Source: Oscillospiraceae bacterium (lineage in GTDB: Bacteria; Bacillota; Clostridia; Oscillospirales; Acutalibacteraceae). From it: 64,000 nucleotides of DNA. The DNA lies in assembly GCA_015065805.1 (NCBI GenBank), contig SVPN01000005.1, positions 1 to 64,000 of the forward strand, given 5' to 3'. Both the position numbers and the translations under genes were made by a program. Below, piece by piece: positions 51,528 through 61,587 of this stretch. The notes beneath the pieces are model-generated. The model was not told where the DNA came from and did no database searches. It saw only the letters and a program-made list of their open reading frames with translations. How positions within the stretch are numbered: position 1 is the first letter of the stretch; each line of letters starts with the position of its first letter.

Positions 51528-52198
51528 AATTGCAACGCATCACCCGAGATCAGCTTCAGCGAAATACCGTCAACGATCCCGTTGGTCGCTTTCTGAATCG
51601 CGGCTCGTCCGTGGATATGTCCGTAATAACACACCGTCACACCGAGAGCCTTTAACGCATCGAACATCTCCCGGCACATCGTGCCCGCATAAAACGGCGG
51701 ATAATGCAAAAACACGACCGGCTGTAACCCACGTTCGAGAGCCGCGGTCACGGACATTTGCAGACGACCGATTTCGCGGTTGAGAATTTTTTTGTCCGCA
51801 TCTGCCTCCGCATCGTAAAACCATCCGCGCGTACCGCAAACGGCTCGTCCGTCTCCCAGAGGATAGCAATCGTTGTGAACGATCGTCAGCGTATGAAGCT
51901 GATGCTCATCAAAAAACGCATCCATTTTGCGGCGGGTCTCCCACCAATAGTCGTGGTTGCCTTTCAACAGCAATTTTCGTCCCGGAAGCGCATCTAAAAA
52001 CTGAAAATCCGCAAGAGCCTGCCTGAGCGACATTCCCCACGAAACGTCCCCCGCGATCACCACCACATCGTTATCGGTGATCTGCTCAAGCCACTGCTCC
52101 TTCAGCCGATCCACATAGCCGTGCCAGCCGGGAAAAACATCCATCGGCTTATCGCAACCGAGGGAAAGATGCAAATCAGCAATGGCAAACAGCGCCAT
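51506..52198 (-). CDS. metallophosphoesterase
   Basis: ADLHLSLG, VIAGDVSWG, LLKGNHDYWW, GHIHGRA. Confidence 0.92.
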   Translation of the reverse strand: MALFAIADLHLSLGCDKPMDVFPGWHGYVDRLKEQWLEQITDNDVVVIAGDVSWGMSLRQALADFQFLDALPGRKLLLKGNHDYWWETRRKMDAFFDEHQLHTLTIVHNDCYPLGDGRAVCGTRGWFYDAEADADKKILNREIGRLQMSVTAALERGLQPVVFLHYPPFYAGTMCREMFDALKALGVTVCYYGHIHGRAAIQKATNGIVDGISLKLISGDALQFKPFLIL

Positions 52199-52231
52199 AC
52201 TTGCACCCTCCCCTCGTTTACAGATTCCTAT

Positions 52232-53728
52232 TTATTGAATGCCGAGCAGATCGTACACGACCTGCTGCATATTCTCCTTATCGCACACACCGGTAAAGCG
52301 CGGCGTACGACCGCGCAGACAGCTCAGCGGTGAAGGAACCGCTTCACCGGTCGCGGTGTTGAGTGCCTCGACCTTTTCGAACTCATCCAGTGCCGATACA
52401 TCCGCACCCAGAGCAGTCAGCACGCTCGAGGAGAACTTATACGGATTAGCGGTCGAAGCGATCACCGTCGGCGTGGTATCGCCCGTGTCGCGCAGATATT
52501 CCTCGCACACGTGAACCGCGACCGCCGTATGCGTATCGCAGAGGTATCCGTATGTCTCAAAAATATTGCGGATGGTGGCGGCGGTTTGTTCGTCGTCACA
52601 GCAGCCGCCGACAAACGATTCCTCGATTGCCGCTTTCACGGTATCCGAAACCGTGTAGCTGCCATCCTTGGAAAGCGCCGACATCCACTCGCGGATCTCC
52701 GCATCATCGCGCCCCGACAGCTCATAAAGCAAACGCTCTAAGTTCGACGAAATCAGAATATCCATCGACGGCGAGGTCGTCGTAAAGAACGCACGGTTGC
52801 GGTCATAGGTGCCGCTGTTGATAAAATCGGTCAGCACGCGGTTTTTGTTGGAAGCGCAGATCAGCTTCGCGATCGGCAGACCCATCTTCTTGGCATAATA
52901 TGCCGCCAGGATGTTGCCGAAGTTACCCGTCGGTACCACCACATTCATCGGTTCACCGTTCTTCAGCGTGCCGTTTTTCAGCAGGTCGCAGTATGCCGAA
53001 ACATAGTACACGATCTGCGGCACAAGGCGACCCCAGTTGATGGAGTTGGCGCTCGAGAACATCATACCGTTTTGAGCAAGCATATCGGCAACGGCAGGAT
53101 CGGTGAAGATGGTCTTGACACCCGTCTGGGCATCGTCAAAGTTACCGCGGATGGCGCAGACCGACACGTTTTCGCCCTCCTGCGTCACCATCTGAAGCTT
53201 CTGCATCGGGCTGACACCGTCTTCGGGATAGAACACCAGAATGCGCGTATGAGGTGCATCGCGGAAGCCTTCAAGTGCCGCTTTTCCCGTGTCGCCCGAG
53301 GTCGCCACAAGAATGACGATTTCTTTGCCGTCCGAGGTTTTCTCAGCCGAAACGCGCATCAGGTGCGGCAGAATCTGCAGTGCCATATCCTTAAACGCGC
53401 ATGTCGGACCGTGCCACAGCTCAAGGATATGCGTGTTATCATGAAGCGTGCGCAACGGCGCAATAGCGGGATCGCGGAAGCGCTCAAGAGAATACGCGGC
53501 CTCGGCGCACGCCTTGACCTCCTCCTGCGTAAAATCGGTCAGATATTTGGAAAGCACATAGGTTGCGCGCTCCACATACGAGCAATTCACCAAAGAGTCA
53601 ATCTCCTGTGCCGACAGCGGCGGGAACGATTCGGGGACAAACAGTCCTCCGTCTTTGGAAATACCCTGCGTGATGGCACGTGCGGCAGTTACACAGACAG
53701 CATTGTCTCGTGTGCTATGATATTGCAT
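52232..53728 (-). CDS. thrC: threonine synthase
   Basis: LWHGPTCAFKDMALQILP, VATSGDTGKAALEGF, VPTGNFGNILAAYYAKKMGLPI. Confidence 0.97.
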   Translation of the reverse strand: MQYHSTRDNAVCVTAARAITQGISKDGGLFVPESFPPLSAQEIDSLVNCSYVERATYVLSKYLTDFTQEEVKACAEAAYSLERFRDPAIAPLRTLHDNTHILELWHGPTCAFKDMALQILPHLMRVSAEKTSDGKEIVILVATSGDTGKAALEGFRDAPHTRILVFYPEDGVSPMQKLQMVTQEGENVSVCAIRGNFDDAQTGVKTIFTDPAVADMLAQNGMMFSSANSINWGRLVPQIVYYVSAYCDLLKNGTLKNGEPMNVVVPTGNFGNILAAYYAKKMGLPIAKLICASNKNRVLTDFINSGTYDRNRAFFTTTSPSMDILISSNLERLLYELSGRDDAEIREWMSALSKDGSYTVSDTVKAAIEESFVGGCCDDEQTAATIRNIFETYGYLCDTHTAVAVHVCEEYLRDTGDTTPTVIASTANPYKFSSSVLTALGADVSALDEFEKVEALNTATGEAVPSPLSCLRGRTPRFTGVCDKENMQQVVYDLLGIQ

Positions 53729-53750
53729 AAAAAACGACCTCCTGAAAAAG

Positions 53751-54680
53751 TTACGTCCCTATTCTAATACATTTCTCTCGGCTTGTCAAAGATTTCGTAA
53801 AAAAAGCTAAGGAATTTTCGTAAAAAAGAGCATCTACCAATGCTTGTGCATACCCTTTGGACAGCAACCGGTCATACAAACGCACGGCGACCTCCACCCC
53901 GTGCCAGGTTTTCGGAACGGGTGTGCCGTCCAGATCCATACCGAGTGCCACTGTGTTTTCGCCGTCAAGCTCAAGGTATTTCACAAAATGTCGCTCAAAC
54001 TGCTCAAAGCTGTGACATCCCAGATGCTCCTTGCAGAGATTGAGCCCCACCAGACCGCCGCTGTCGCGGACAGCACGGAACTGATCATCGGTCAGATTGC
54101 GCGGATGAGCATGCACCGCCATAGAATCGGAATGAGATGCGAGCATCGGCAAGCCCTGCGACAGCTTTGCCACATCCCAAAACCCTGCTTCATTCAAATG
54201 CGAAACATCGGGATAGATGCCATATCGGAGCATTTCCGCGACCGCCGCTTTGCCGAATACCGTCAGCCCTTCGGTCTTCCCCGACAACGCCCCGTGCCCA
54301 AGGCGATTACTGCCGTTCCAGGTAACCGTGATATACTTTACGCCCATCGATGCAAGAACAGCGATCCTTGAAAGATCGTCACCGATCGCTTTTCCGTTCT
54401 CAACTGCCAACACGATACCGTGCGGCTTCTCGTAAAAGTCCTCATCGCACTTAAAAATCGGCACCGACTGTCCGTCGATAAAGGAAAAGACACGCAGAGC
54501 ATAACTCCACGCATCCTCCTCATTCATATCATCGGGGATATACACAGCCGTCGCCTGAACAGACGACGAAAACAGCTTCGAGGCGCGTAAAAAATCCCAA
54601 TCCAGCGAATTGGATACCAGAGATACCCCCTGCTTTTCACACTCCGTTGCCGTGTCACAATGCAAATCAAAAAGCTTCAT
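53751..54680 (-). CDS. membrane dipeptidase (peptidase M19)
   Basis: MKLFDLHCDTATEC, GVKYITVTWNGSNRLGHG, YPDVSHLNEAGFWDVA. Confidence 0.88.
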   Translation of the reverse strand: MKLFDLHCDTATECEKQGVSLVSNSLDWDFLRASKLFSSSVQATAVYIPDDMNEEDAWSYALRVFSFIDGQSVPIFKCDEDFYEKPHGIVLAVENGKAIGDDLSRIAVLASMGVKYITVTWNGSNRLGHGALSGKTEGLTVFGKAAVAEMLRYGIYPDVSHLNEAGFWDVAKLSQGLPMLASHSDSMAVHAHPRNLTDDQFRAVRDSGGLVGLNLCKEHLGCHSFEQFERHFVKYLELDGENTVALGMDLDGTPVPKTWHGVEVAVRLYDRLLSKGYAQALVDALFYENSLAFFTKSLTSREKCIRIGT

Positions 54681-55062
54681 GAAGATCGCCTGCCTCATAC
54701 GCACTGATCAGATGATCGATCTGTAAGGGAATCATCGGATCTGCATCCGACACCCAAACCTCCACTACATCAAACCGCGGTTGCAGATTGGAGGGATATG
54801 CACGCAAATACACCGCCGCCGTGCGAAGGATCTTGTGTTGCTTATCCGCTGTCACCGCTTCGCGGGGCAGGATCATCGACCCTTCCGAGCGTGCTTTGAC
54901 CTCTACAAACACAATATATCGTCCGTCCACCGCAATTATGTCAATCTCACCGAAGCGGGAATGATAATTCGATGAGAGGATCGTATATCCCTTTGACCGT
55001 AAAAAACGAGCGGCGAGCACCTCGCCCGCCAAGCCCTTGGTTGTTGTATGCATCCGACTCAC
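54667..55062 (-). CDS. YraN/UPF0102 family putative endonuclease
   Basis: GLAGEVLAARFLRSKGYTILSSNYHSRFGEIDIIAVDGRYIVFVEVKAR. Confidence 0.93.
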   Translation of the reverse strand: MSRMHTTTKGLAGEVLAARFLRSKGYTILSSNYHSRFGEIDIIAVDGRYIVFVEVKARSEGSMILPREAVTADKQHKILRTAAVYLRAYPSNLQPRFDVVEVWVSDADPMIPLQIDHLISAYEAGDLHEAF

Positions 55063-55676
55063 CCTTCCTGCTTTGCAAGAAGCTTTTTCAAAAAGCTAAG
55101 GCGATGACACGGCAACACACCGTGCTTAAGAATCGCCTCACAATGCACCTTTGTGCCGTATCCCTTGTGCGCCGCAAAGCCGTATTGCGGGTACTGCGCA
55201 TCCAGCTCATACATCAGGCGGTCACGGCTGACTTTTGCCAAAACGGATGCCGCGGCAACCGAAGCCGACAGCGCATCGCCTTTGATAAGCGGCTGTGCGG
55301 ATGACGGCAGAGACGGCGGCAGTTTATCACCGTCCACAAGAATATGATCGGGACGCACCCCGAGTCCGTCCACCGCACGCTTCATTGCAAGAAAGGTTGC
55401 CTGCAAGATATTATATTCCTCGATTTCTTCCACCGTTGCAAATGCGATGCTGTACGCGATTGCATTTTCGCAGATGATCGGAAAGAGCTTTTCGCGCTTC
55501 TTTTCCGTCAGCTTTTTGGAATCGTTCAAGCCATCAAGCTCGAAATCGGGCGGTAAAATCACCGCCGCCGCACACACAGGGCCTGCAAAAGGACCTCTGC
55601 CTGCCTCATCCACACCGCAAAGAAGAAAGGCTTCACTTGTGCGGAACTGACGGTCAAACTCCACATTCTCCATCAT
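55059..55676 (-). CDS. rnhB: ribonuclease HII
   Basis: LLCGVDEAGRGPFAGPVCAAAVIL, SVAAASVLAKVSRDRLM. Confidence 0.96.
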   Translation of the reverse strand: MMENVEFDRQFRTSEAFLLCGVDEAGRGPFAGPVCAAAVILPPDFELDGLNDSKKLTEKKREKLFPIICENAIAYSIAFATVEEIEEYNILQATFLAMKRAVDGLGVRPDHILVDGDKLPPSLPSSAQPLIKGDALSASVAAASVLAKVSRDRLMYELDAQYPQYGFAAHKGYGTKVHCEAILKHGVLPCHRLSFLKKLLAKQEG

Positions 55677-55682
55677 CGGAAA

Positions 55683-56552
55683 TCACCCCTTTACAGGCGG
55701 ATGCTCCAACGTGATCCGTCCGCATTTACCTGCACGGTATTCGTCAAGAATCATATTGGCGGCACGGGTCGTGTCCACCTCACCGCGGGAAATCAGCATG
55801 CCGCGTTTGCGCCCGACAAGCTCAAGAAGCTCATACCCCATTTCGGGAAGAGGCTCTTCCAGCTTATAGCGTTCGAGCAGAAAAGAACGGTAATGCGCCG
55901 CTAACAGCGACAGCAGGTCACACGCAAGCTCTTCACAGTCAAGGATCTGATCGCGGATAGCACCCGTAAACGCTAAGCGAAGTGCCACTTCCTGATCCTC
56001 GAATTTCGGCCACAGAACACCGGGCGTATCCAGAAGCTGGGCTCCCGATTTCAGGGTAAACCACTGATTGCCGCGGGTCACACCGGGGCGGTCTTCGGTC
56101 TTGGCACTGCTGCTTTTCGCCATACGGTTGATAAATGTCGATTTTCCGACGTTCGGAATGCCGACAACCATCGCGCGAACAGGTCGTCCGACCATTCCCT
56201 TCTGTCGCCATTTTTCTTTTTGCTCGGCAAGGGCTTCGTTGAGAATTGTATCCAGCTTTTGCAACCCTTTGCCGGTTTTACAATCGGCAGGCAGGACATA
56301 ATACCCTTGCTTTTGAAAATAGGCGATCCACTTGGTCGTGGCGGCATCATCCGCCATATCCGCCTTATTCATAATCAGCAGACGCGGTTTTCCCGCCGCA
56401 AGCGAATCCAGCTCGGGATTGCGGCTGCTTTGCGGAATACGGGCATCGATCACCTCAATGACCATATCCACAAGAGACAGGCTTTCCTTCAGCTTTCGGC
56501 GGGTCTTCGCCATATGTCCCGGGAACCACTGGATCGGTTTGGAATGTTCCAT
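55683..56552 (-). CDS. rbgA: ribosome biogenesis GTPase YlqF/RbgA
   Basis: IQWFPGHMAKTRRKLKE, VVGIPNVGKSTFINRMA, RPGVTRGNQWF. Confidence 0.95.
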   Translation of the reverse strand: MEHSKPIQWFPGHMAKTRRKLKESLSLVDMVIEVIDARIPQSSRNPELDSLAAGKPRLLIMNKADMADDAATTKWIAYFQKQGYYVLPADCKTGKGLQKLDTILNEALAEQKEKWRQKGMVGRPVRAMVVGIPNVGKSTFINRMAKSSSAKTEDRPGVTRGNQWFTLKSGAQLLDTPGVLWPKFEDQEVALRLAFTGAIRDQILDCEELACDLLSLLAAHYRSFLLERYKLEEPLPEMGYELLELVGRKRGMLISRGEVDTTRAANMILDEYRAGKCGRITLEHPPVKG

Positions 56553-56563
56553 AATTCTTCCTC

Positions 56564-57124
56564 TTATTCCATATTGTCATAAATGCCGCCGAACGATTCC
56601 GCCGGAAGGAAGCGCCATACCGCTTTACCGACAATATCGTCCACGCTCACACATCCGACCGATTCCTTACGGCTGTCGTAAGAATTGTTACGATGATCGC
56701 CCATAACAAACACGTGTCCCTCAGGAACGGTCACAGGCGCTTTCATATCGTATATAAGGTTATCGTAGTGAACGTACGGTTCATTGAGCACCTTATCATT
56801 CAGAAAGACCTCGTGCGTGACGGGATCAATATATATCGTGTCGTTTTCCTTGGCGATCACACGTTTGATGAGCGGGGTATTCCCCTCGCGGCTGATCACG
56901 ACAATATCGCCGTAATCAGGCGTGTAAAAGGCTTTAACAAGAATGAGATTATCGCCGTGAATGAGCGTATCGTTCATTGAATCACCGTCAACCGCAACAA
57001 CGCGGATAAAAAACGCAAACAGCACCGCCACCATCACCAAGGCAAATACCGCAATTTCAACGAAATCCAAAACATTTTCAAACCACGAGGGTTTCTTTGT
57101 CTTCTGAGCAGACTCTGCGTTCAT
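56564..57124 (-). CDS. lepB: signal peptidase I
   Basis: VDGDSMNDTLIHGDNLI, GNTPLIKRVIA, VMGDHRNNSYDSR. Confidence 0.96.
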   Translation of the reverse strand: MNAESAQKTKKPSWFENVLDFVEIAVFALVMVAVLFAFFIRVVAVDGDSMNDTLIHGDNLILVKAFYTPDYGDIVVISREGNTPLIKRVIAKENDTIYIDPVTHEVFLNDKVLNEPYVHYDNLIYDMKAPVTVPEGHVFVMGDHRNNSYDSRKESVGCVSVDDIVGKAVWRFLPAESFGGIYDNME

Positions 57125-57227
57125 ATCGTTATCCCTCCGTTATATTCCGCAAATAATCCAAGATTAGTAACAGTATAGCATATCCGTACGCAATTGAAAA
57201 GAGTAGATTTTATAATTTTTTTAAAAT

Positions 57228-57259
57228 AAAAAGAGGGATGATTCCTCATCCCTCTTTTT
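57228..57259 (-). terminator. terminator after rplS
   Basis: AAAAAGAGGGATGA-TTCC-TCATCCCTCTTTTT. Confidence 0.9.
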
Positions 57260-57269
57260 GTTCGTGACA

Positions 57270-57611
57270 TTACAGACGCTCTTTAACCTTCGCAGCCTTA
57301 CCCACGCGATCACGCAGATAGTACAGCTTGCTGCGGCGAACCTTACCGCGGCGAACGATCTTCACCGAATCCACGTTCGGGGAATGCAGCGGGAACACAC
57401 GCTCCACACCGACACCGTAGGAAACACGGCGAACGGTAAAGGTCTCGGCAACACCGCTACCGCGCTTGGCGATAACCGTACCCTCGAAAGCCTGAAGTCT
57501 TTCGTTGTTGCCCTCGCGAATTCTCACTTCGACGCGGATCGTATCACCGATGTCGAAAGAAGGAGCATTCTCCTTCAGGCTGTCAGCGCTCATCATTTTC
57601 AATGCATCCAT
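57270..57611 (-). CDS. rplS: 50S ribosomal protein L19
   Basis: [38 protein letters not shown]...[20 protein letters not shown]. Confidence 0.98.
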   Translation of the reverse strand: MDALKMMSADSLKENAPSFDIGDTIRVEVRIREGNNERLQAFEGTVIAKRGSGVAETFTVRRVSYGVGVERVFPLHSPNVDSVKIVRRGKVRRSKLYYLRDRVGKAAKVKERL

Positions 57612-57614
57612 GGT

Positions 57615-57750
57615 TTTTCCTCCTGATTCTGTCAGACATTCATGCCCGTCGGCAAACGCCGAAGCAGAGGACTGTCCGCTTTCATGTCTTGCTTACGCTT
57701 GGCAATCATCCCCAATGCGGCGTCTCACAGCCGCACGGATACCAAATACC
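57615..57750 (-). promoter_or_regulatory. structured 5' leader of rplS (candidate L19 r-protein leader)
   Basis: About 140-nt untranslated leader with GGCGTTTGCCGACGGGC and CGTGCGGCTGTGAGACGCCGCA hairpin-forming segments directly ahead of rplS. Confidence 0.5.
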
Positions 57751-57755
57751 GATAT

Positions 57756-57784
57756 ACTATAGCACAACACTTATCAAAATGCAA
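57756..57784 (-). promoter_or_regulatory. promoter of rplS
   Basis: Minus strand TTGCAT-17 nt-TATAGT. Confidence 0.75.
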
Positions 57785-57799
57785 GTGTTTTTTTGAAAT

Positions 57800-58441
57800 T
57801 TATGAAAAAATTTCTCCATCCTCTGTCAACACCGTTAAACGGGTCACATCCGCTGTATATTCCTCTCCCAAAACCGCTGTCAGAAGCAACGACGGATTGA
57901 TCGCCTGATCGCTTCCCGTAGGCAGTGTAACCAGACACACGCACTGTCCATCGGCAAGTGACAGCTCAACATCGGACACGGACGGTTTGATATCAATGGT
58001 CTTAAAGGTTTTCTTTTTGGTGCGTTTTTGCACCTCGATCGTCTCCTGCGCCAGCACACGCTCAAACGCGTCAAGCGAGGAAGCGTCCGTAACGATCTTC
58101 CAGCGCGAAGCGGCGATCTTTGCCACCTTCAGCCTTGCAGGAGCAGCAGACACAACCGAGATCCCTTCGGGCATATTGTCGTTAAGTCTTGAAACGATCT
58201 CTTCCATCGGCATCTCTTCTTCAAGACGAAAGTCCATATATTCGCACAGCCCCTCATAGCCGAGCGACAACGGTGCCGCAAAGGTGATATACGGGTGCTT
58301 GCTGAACCCCTCGGTGTACCACAGCGGGATCCCCGCACGGCGAAGAACACGCGTCATCGTACGCATCAGATCCAGATGGGAAATATACTTTGCGCGTCCC
58401 GTTTTGGTGAAACGCACACGCACCGTCTCAACGATGTTCAT
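57800..58441 (-). CDS. TIGR03936 family radical-SAM-associated protein (DUF2344)
   Basis: VRVRFTKTGRAKYISHLDLMRTMTRVLRRAGIPLWYTEGFSKHPYITFAAPLSLGYEG. Confidence 0.93.
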   Translation of the reverse strand: MNIVETVRVRFTKTGRAKYISHLDLMRTMTRVLRRAGIPLWYTEGFSKHPYITFAAPLSLGYEGLCEYMDFRLEEEMPMEEIVSRLNDNMPEGISVVSAAPARLKVAKIAASRWKIVTDASSLDAFERVLAQETIEVQKRTKKKTFKTIDIKPSVSDVELSLADGQCVCLVTLPTGSDQAINPSLLLTAVLGEEYTADVTRLTVLTEDGEIFS

Positions 58442-60290
58442 AGCAAACACCTCCTTTGAAGCAGGTCGCTCCGCAACCGCTGCACTGCTCACGGCAGTTC
58501 GGCGTCGTTTTGGCGGCGTGCGCCTTTTCGTTTTCGCGCCACAGGAACGCTTTGCTTACGCCGTAGTCCAGATGATCCCACGGGAAGATCTCATCCTTAT
58601 CACGGCGGCGGTTTGCATAAAACGCGGGATCCAGACCGTGCGCCTTGATCGTTTCAAGCCACGTGTCAAAGCGGAAATGCTCCGACCACGAATCCAGCTT
58701 GCATCCCTGACGGTATGCATCCTCGATCACGGCGCCCAAACGTCGATCGCCGCGCGCCAGAACCGCTTCTAAGAAGCTGGTCTGTGCATCGTGCCAGCTC
58801 AGGGAAATTTTACGCGTTGTCACCGAGGACGACAACAGCTTTTGTTTTTCCATCAGCTGTTCCATCGTATCCTGCGGTTCCCACTGGAACGGCGTGAACG
58901 GTTTTGGCACAAAGCACGAACAGCTCACCGACACGGTAACCCCCTTGCCCTTCGGCTTATCGGGCGTGTTGTGATACACCCACGTTACCTTTTGTGCCAG
59001 CTGAGCAATGCCGACGATATCCTCTGCCGTTTCCGTAGGCAAGCCCATCATAAAATACAGCTTCACCGCCGACCAGCCGCCGCGAAACGCCTTTCCGACC
59101 GTGTCAAGGATCTCCGCTTCGGAGAGATTCTTGTTAATGGCATCACGAAGGCGCTGTGTCCCCGCTTCAGGAGCGAACGTCAGACCGCTTCTGCGCAGAA
59201 CGTTGAGTTTGTTTGCAAGCTCCTCGGAAAAACCGTCCACGCGCAAGGACGGCAACGACATATTGGTGTGTTGCGGTTCTGCCCAATCAAGAAGTGTCTC
59301 AAGGAGCTCGGGCAGCTTCGTGTAATCGCTTGTAGACAGCGAGGAAAGCGAAAACTCCTCATAGCCCGTGCTGTCGCAAAGTGCGCGGCTTTGACGGTCG
59401 ATGGTATCGATGGATTTTTCACGCACGGGACGGTAAATGAAGCCCGCCTGGCAAAAACGGCATCCGCGGATACAACCGCGGAAAATCTCACTCATCGCGC
59501 GATCGTGCACAATGTTGGTAAACGGCACAACAAAATACTCGGGATAATACATACTGTTAAGATCGCGGACGATGCGCTTGCGCACCGTTGCAGGAGCATT
59601 GTCCTTCGGTGTCACGGACGCAATCGTGCCGTCTTCGTTGTACGACACCGCATACAGGGACGGTACATACACGCCCTCGATCTGTGCCGCCGCACGCAAA
59701 AAGACATCCTTGCGATATCCGTTTCTTTTGTGTTCCTTGTACAGATCGTTGAGTTCCAGATTGACCTCTTCGCCTTCACCCAAAATGAACAGATCAAAGA
59801 AATCCGCCATCGGCTCGGGATTACATGCGCACGGACCACCGCCGATCACGAGCGGATGCGTCTCGTTGCGATCCGCCGCACGAAGCGGAATCCCCGCCAG
59901 ATCCAGCATATTCAGCACGCCGGTATAGCTCATCTCATATTGAAGCGTAAATGCGACAAAATCAAAATCCGCCACCGCGTCACGGCTTTCCAGTGCAAAC
60001 AGCGGGATGTCATTCTGACGCATCAGGTCTTCCATATCGGTATCGGGTGCAAACACGCGCTCGCACCAGGTATCCTCCTGCGCATTATAAAGCCCGTACA
60101 GAATCTTCATACCGAGATGAGACATACCGACCTCGTACAGATCCGGAAAGCAAAACGCAATGCGCACCGCCATATCCGCGGCATTCTTGACAACGCTGTT
60201 CAGCTCGCCGCCCGTATAGCGGGCAGGCTTCTGAACCTTTAAAAATAACGATTCCAACCGTTTTTTATCCATCTGCATAATCGATTCCAT
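58428..60290 (-). CDS. TIGR03960 family B12-binding-domain radical SAM protein
   Basis: FRGCIRGCRFCQAGFIYRPVREKS radical SAM Cys motif, DLYEVGMSHLGMKILYGLYN, GGGPCACNPEPMADFFD. Confidence 0.95.
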   Translation of the reverse strand: MESIMQMDKKRLESLFLKVQKPARYTGGELNSVVKNAADMAVRIAFCFPDLYEVGMSHLGMKILYGLYNAQEDTWCERVFAPDTDMEDLMRQNDIPLFALESRDAVADFDFVAFTLQYEMSYTGVLNMLDLAGIPLRAADRNETHPLVIGGGPCACNPEPMADFFDLFILGEGEEVNLELNDLYKEHKRNGYRKDVFLRAAAQIEGVYVPSLYAVSYNEDGTIASVTPKDNAPATVRKRIVRDLNSMYYPEYFVVPFTNIVHDRAMSEIFRGCIRGCRFCQAGFIYRPVREKSIDTIDRQSRALCDSTGYEEFSLSSLSTSDYTKLPELLETLLDWAEPQHTNMSLPSLRVDGFSEELANKLNVLRRSGLTFAPEAGTQRLRDAINKNLSEAEILDTVGKAFRGGWSAVKLYFMMGLPTETAEDIVGIAQLAQKVTWVYHNTPDKPKGKGVTVSVSCSCFVPKPFTPFQWEPQDTMEQLMEKQKLLSSSVTTRKISLSWHDAQTSFLEAVLARGDRRLGAVIEDAYRQGCKLDSWSEHFRFDTWLETIKAHGLDPAFYANRRRDKDEIFPWDHLDYGVSKAFLWRENEKAHAAKTTPNCREQCSGCGATCFKGGVCYEHR

Positions 60291-60340
60291 CCTACAAAAA
60301 ATTTCGAACAGATGTATTATACAGCAAAACTTGCGTTTTT

Positions 60341-60925
60341 TCAATTCCCATTGTAAAAAAGCCTGTGAAAAAGAAGATACATGGCAACAATGCACAGTGT
60401 GATATTATGCGGCGGATGCCGGGCAAGGGCAATCCCGACTCCTGTCATTGCCGCCCACACCGTATAAAACAGGAGTGTTTTCACCCCGAGGCCGAACGAT
60501 GTTCCCCATCCCCTTACAAGCGCATCCAGCACCCGTCCGCCGTCAAGAGGATCGATCGGCAAGAGATTAAGCACCGCCATCACAAGATGAATATCGGCAT
60601 ACAGCGGATCGATCGGTAAGCGGTAAAGAAGCAGATACATCCCCGCATTTAAAGCGGGACCCGCCAACGCGATCACGGCATCCTCCGACCGCGATAAACA
60701 GCCGTCGGAATCCACAAGACGCATCCCGAAGCACGATATCACCAGTTCGCGGGGTTTATGCCTGAGCAGGCAAGCGGTTATGATATGTCCGCATTCGTGA
60801 ATGACAGCCGCCGAAAACCCGAACAGCAGCAACCCGCTCGGATCGGCATACAACAGATACAGCAAAACAGCGGGAAACAGCAAGCTGATCTTGCACTGTA
60901 TCCCGCTGAACCTTACGCTATACAT
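60341..60925 (-). CDS. M50 site-2 protease, SpoIVFB-like
   Basis: AAVIHECGHIITA HExxH motif and NLLPIDPLDGGRVLD; adjacent to M23 SpoIVFA-like gene. Confidence 0.85.
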   Translation of the reverse strand: MYSVRFSGIQCKISLLFPAVLLYLLYADPSGLLLFGFSAAVIHECGHIITACLLRHKPRELVISCFGMRLVDSDGCLSRSEDAVIALAGPALNAGMYLLLYRLPIDPLYADIHLVMAVLNLLPIDPLDGGRVLDALVRGWGTSFGLGVKTLLFYTVWAAMTGVGIALARHPPHNITLCIVAMYLLFHRLFYNGN

Positions 60926-61571
60926 ACGTCTCCTCGGGAAGCACGCTCAACGGATCGGTCGGTTTTCCGTTGCATATCCATTCAATATGCACGTGACTTC
61001 CGCTTGAACGCCCCGTATTCCCCACATACGCCACCGTATCGCCTGCACACACCGTCTCTCCGACCGCAACCGACATGGAAGAGCAATGGGCATAGAGATA
61101 CTTTTCTCCGTTTTCGCAGGTGACTACCAGATACTTCCCGTATCCGTTCTCATCCGTCTGTGCAACGGTCACAACGCCGCTTTTTAAGGCTTTCAGCGGC
61201 GTACCCTCCTGTGCCGCAATATCGACGCCCTCGTGAAACGAACCGTCACGCTCGCCGAACGGCGATGTGATCACCCCACCGACAAGCGGAGCAACCGTCT
61301 TTTGCCGATCGTCATCCGCAGGCGCGGTCATTGCCGACACTGCCGTCGGTTGCCATGCATCGGTCACTGCGGAAACCAAGGTATCCTCCAACATAGCGCT
61401 ACGAAACATCGACGATACGGAATCATACCATTCCCCGCCGAACCATCGCATACACAAAACCGCCAGCATCGCTAATATGCAGACAACGCTCTGTATCAGC
61501 AACAGCTGTAACCCTTGAAAGAGAGACGATGCTTTACGACGCGCCGGCTGAGCGCGCATCGGATCCTCCAT
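60918..61571 (-). CDS. M23 peptidase, SpoIVFA/SpoIIQ-like
   Basis: Single N-terminal TM helix, HEGVDIAAQEGTPLKALKSGVV, YLYAHCSS, GSHVHIEW. Confidence 0.85.
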   Translation of the reverse strand: MEDPMRAQPARRKASSLFQGLQLLLIQSVVCILAMLAVLCMRWFGGEWYDSVSSMFRSAMLEDTLVSAVTDAWQPTAVSAMTAPADDDRQKTVAPLVGGVITSPFGERDGSFHEGVDIAAQEGTPLKALKSGVVTVAQTDENGYGKYLVVTCENGEKYLYAHCSSMSVAVGETVCAGDTVAYVGNTGRSSGSHVHIEWICNGKPTDPLSVLPEETYV

Positions 61572-61587
61572 ATTGTTTGCCCCCCTT

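Noticed and set aside
58791-60242. 483-aa plus-strand ORF opposite the B12-binding radical SAM gene
   Set aside because: Antisense shadow of a confidently identified CDS; Arg/His-rich with no domain signal.
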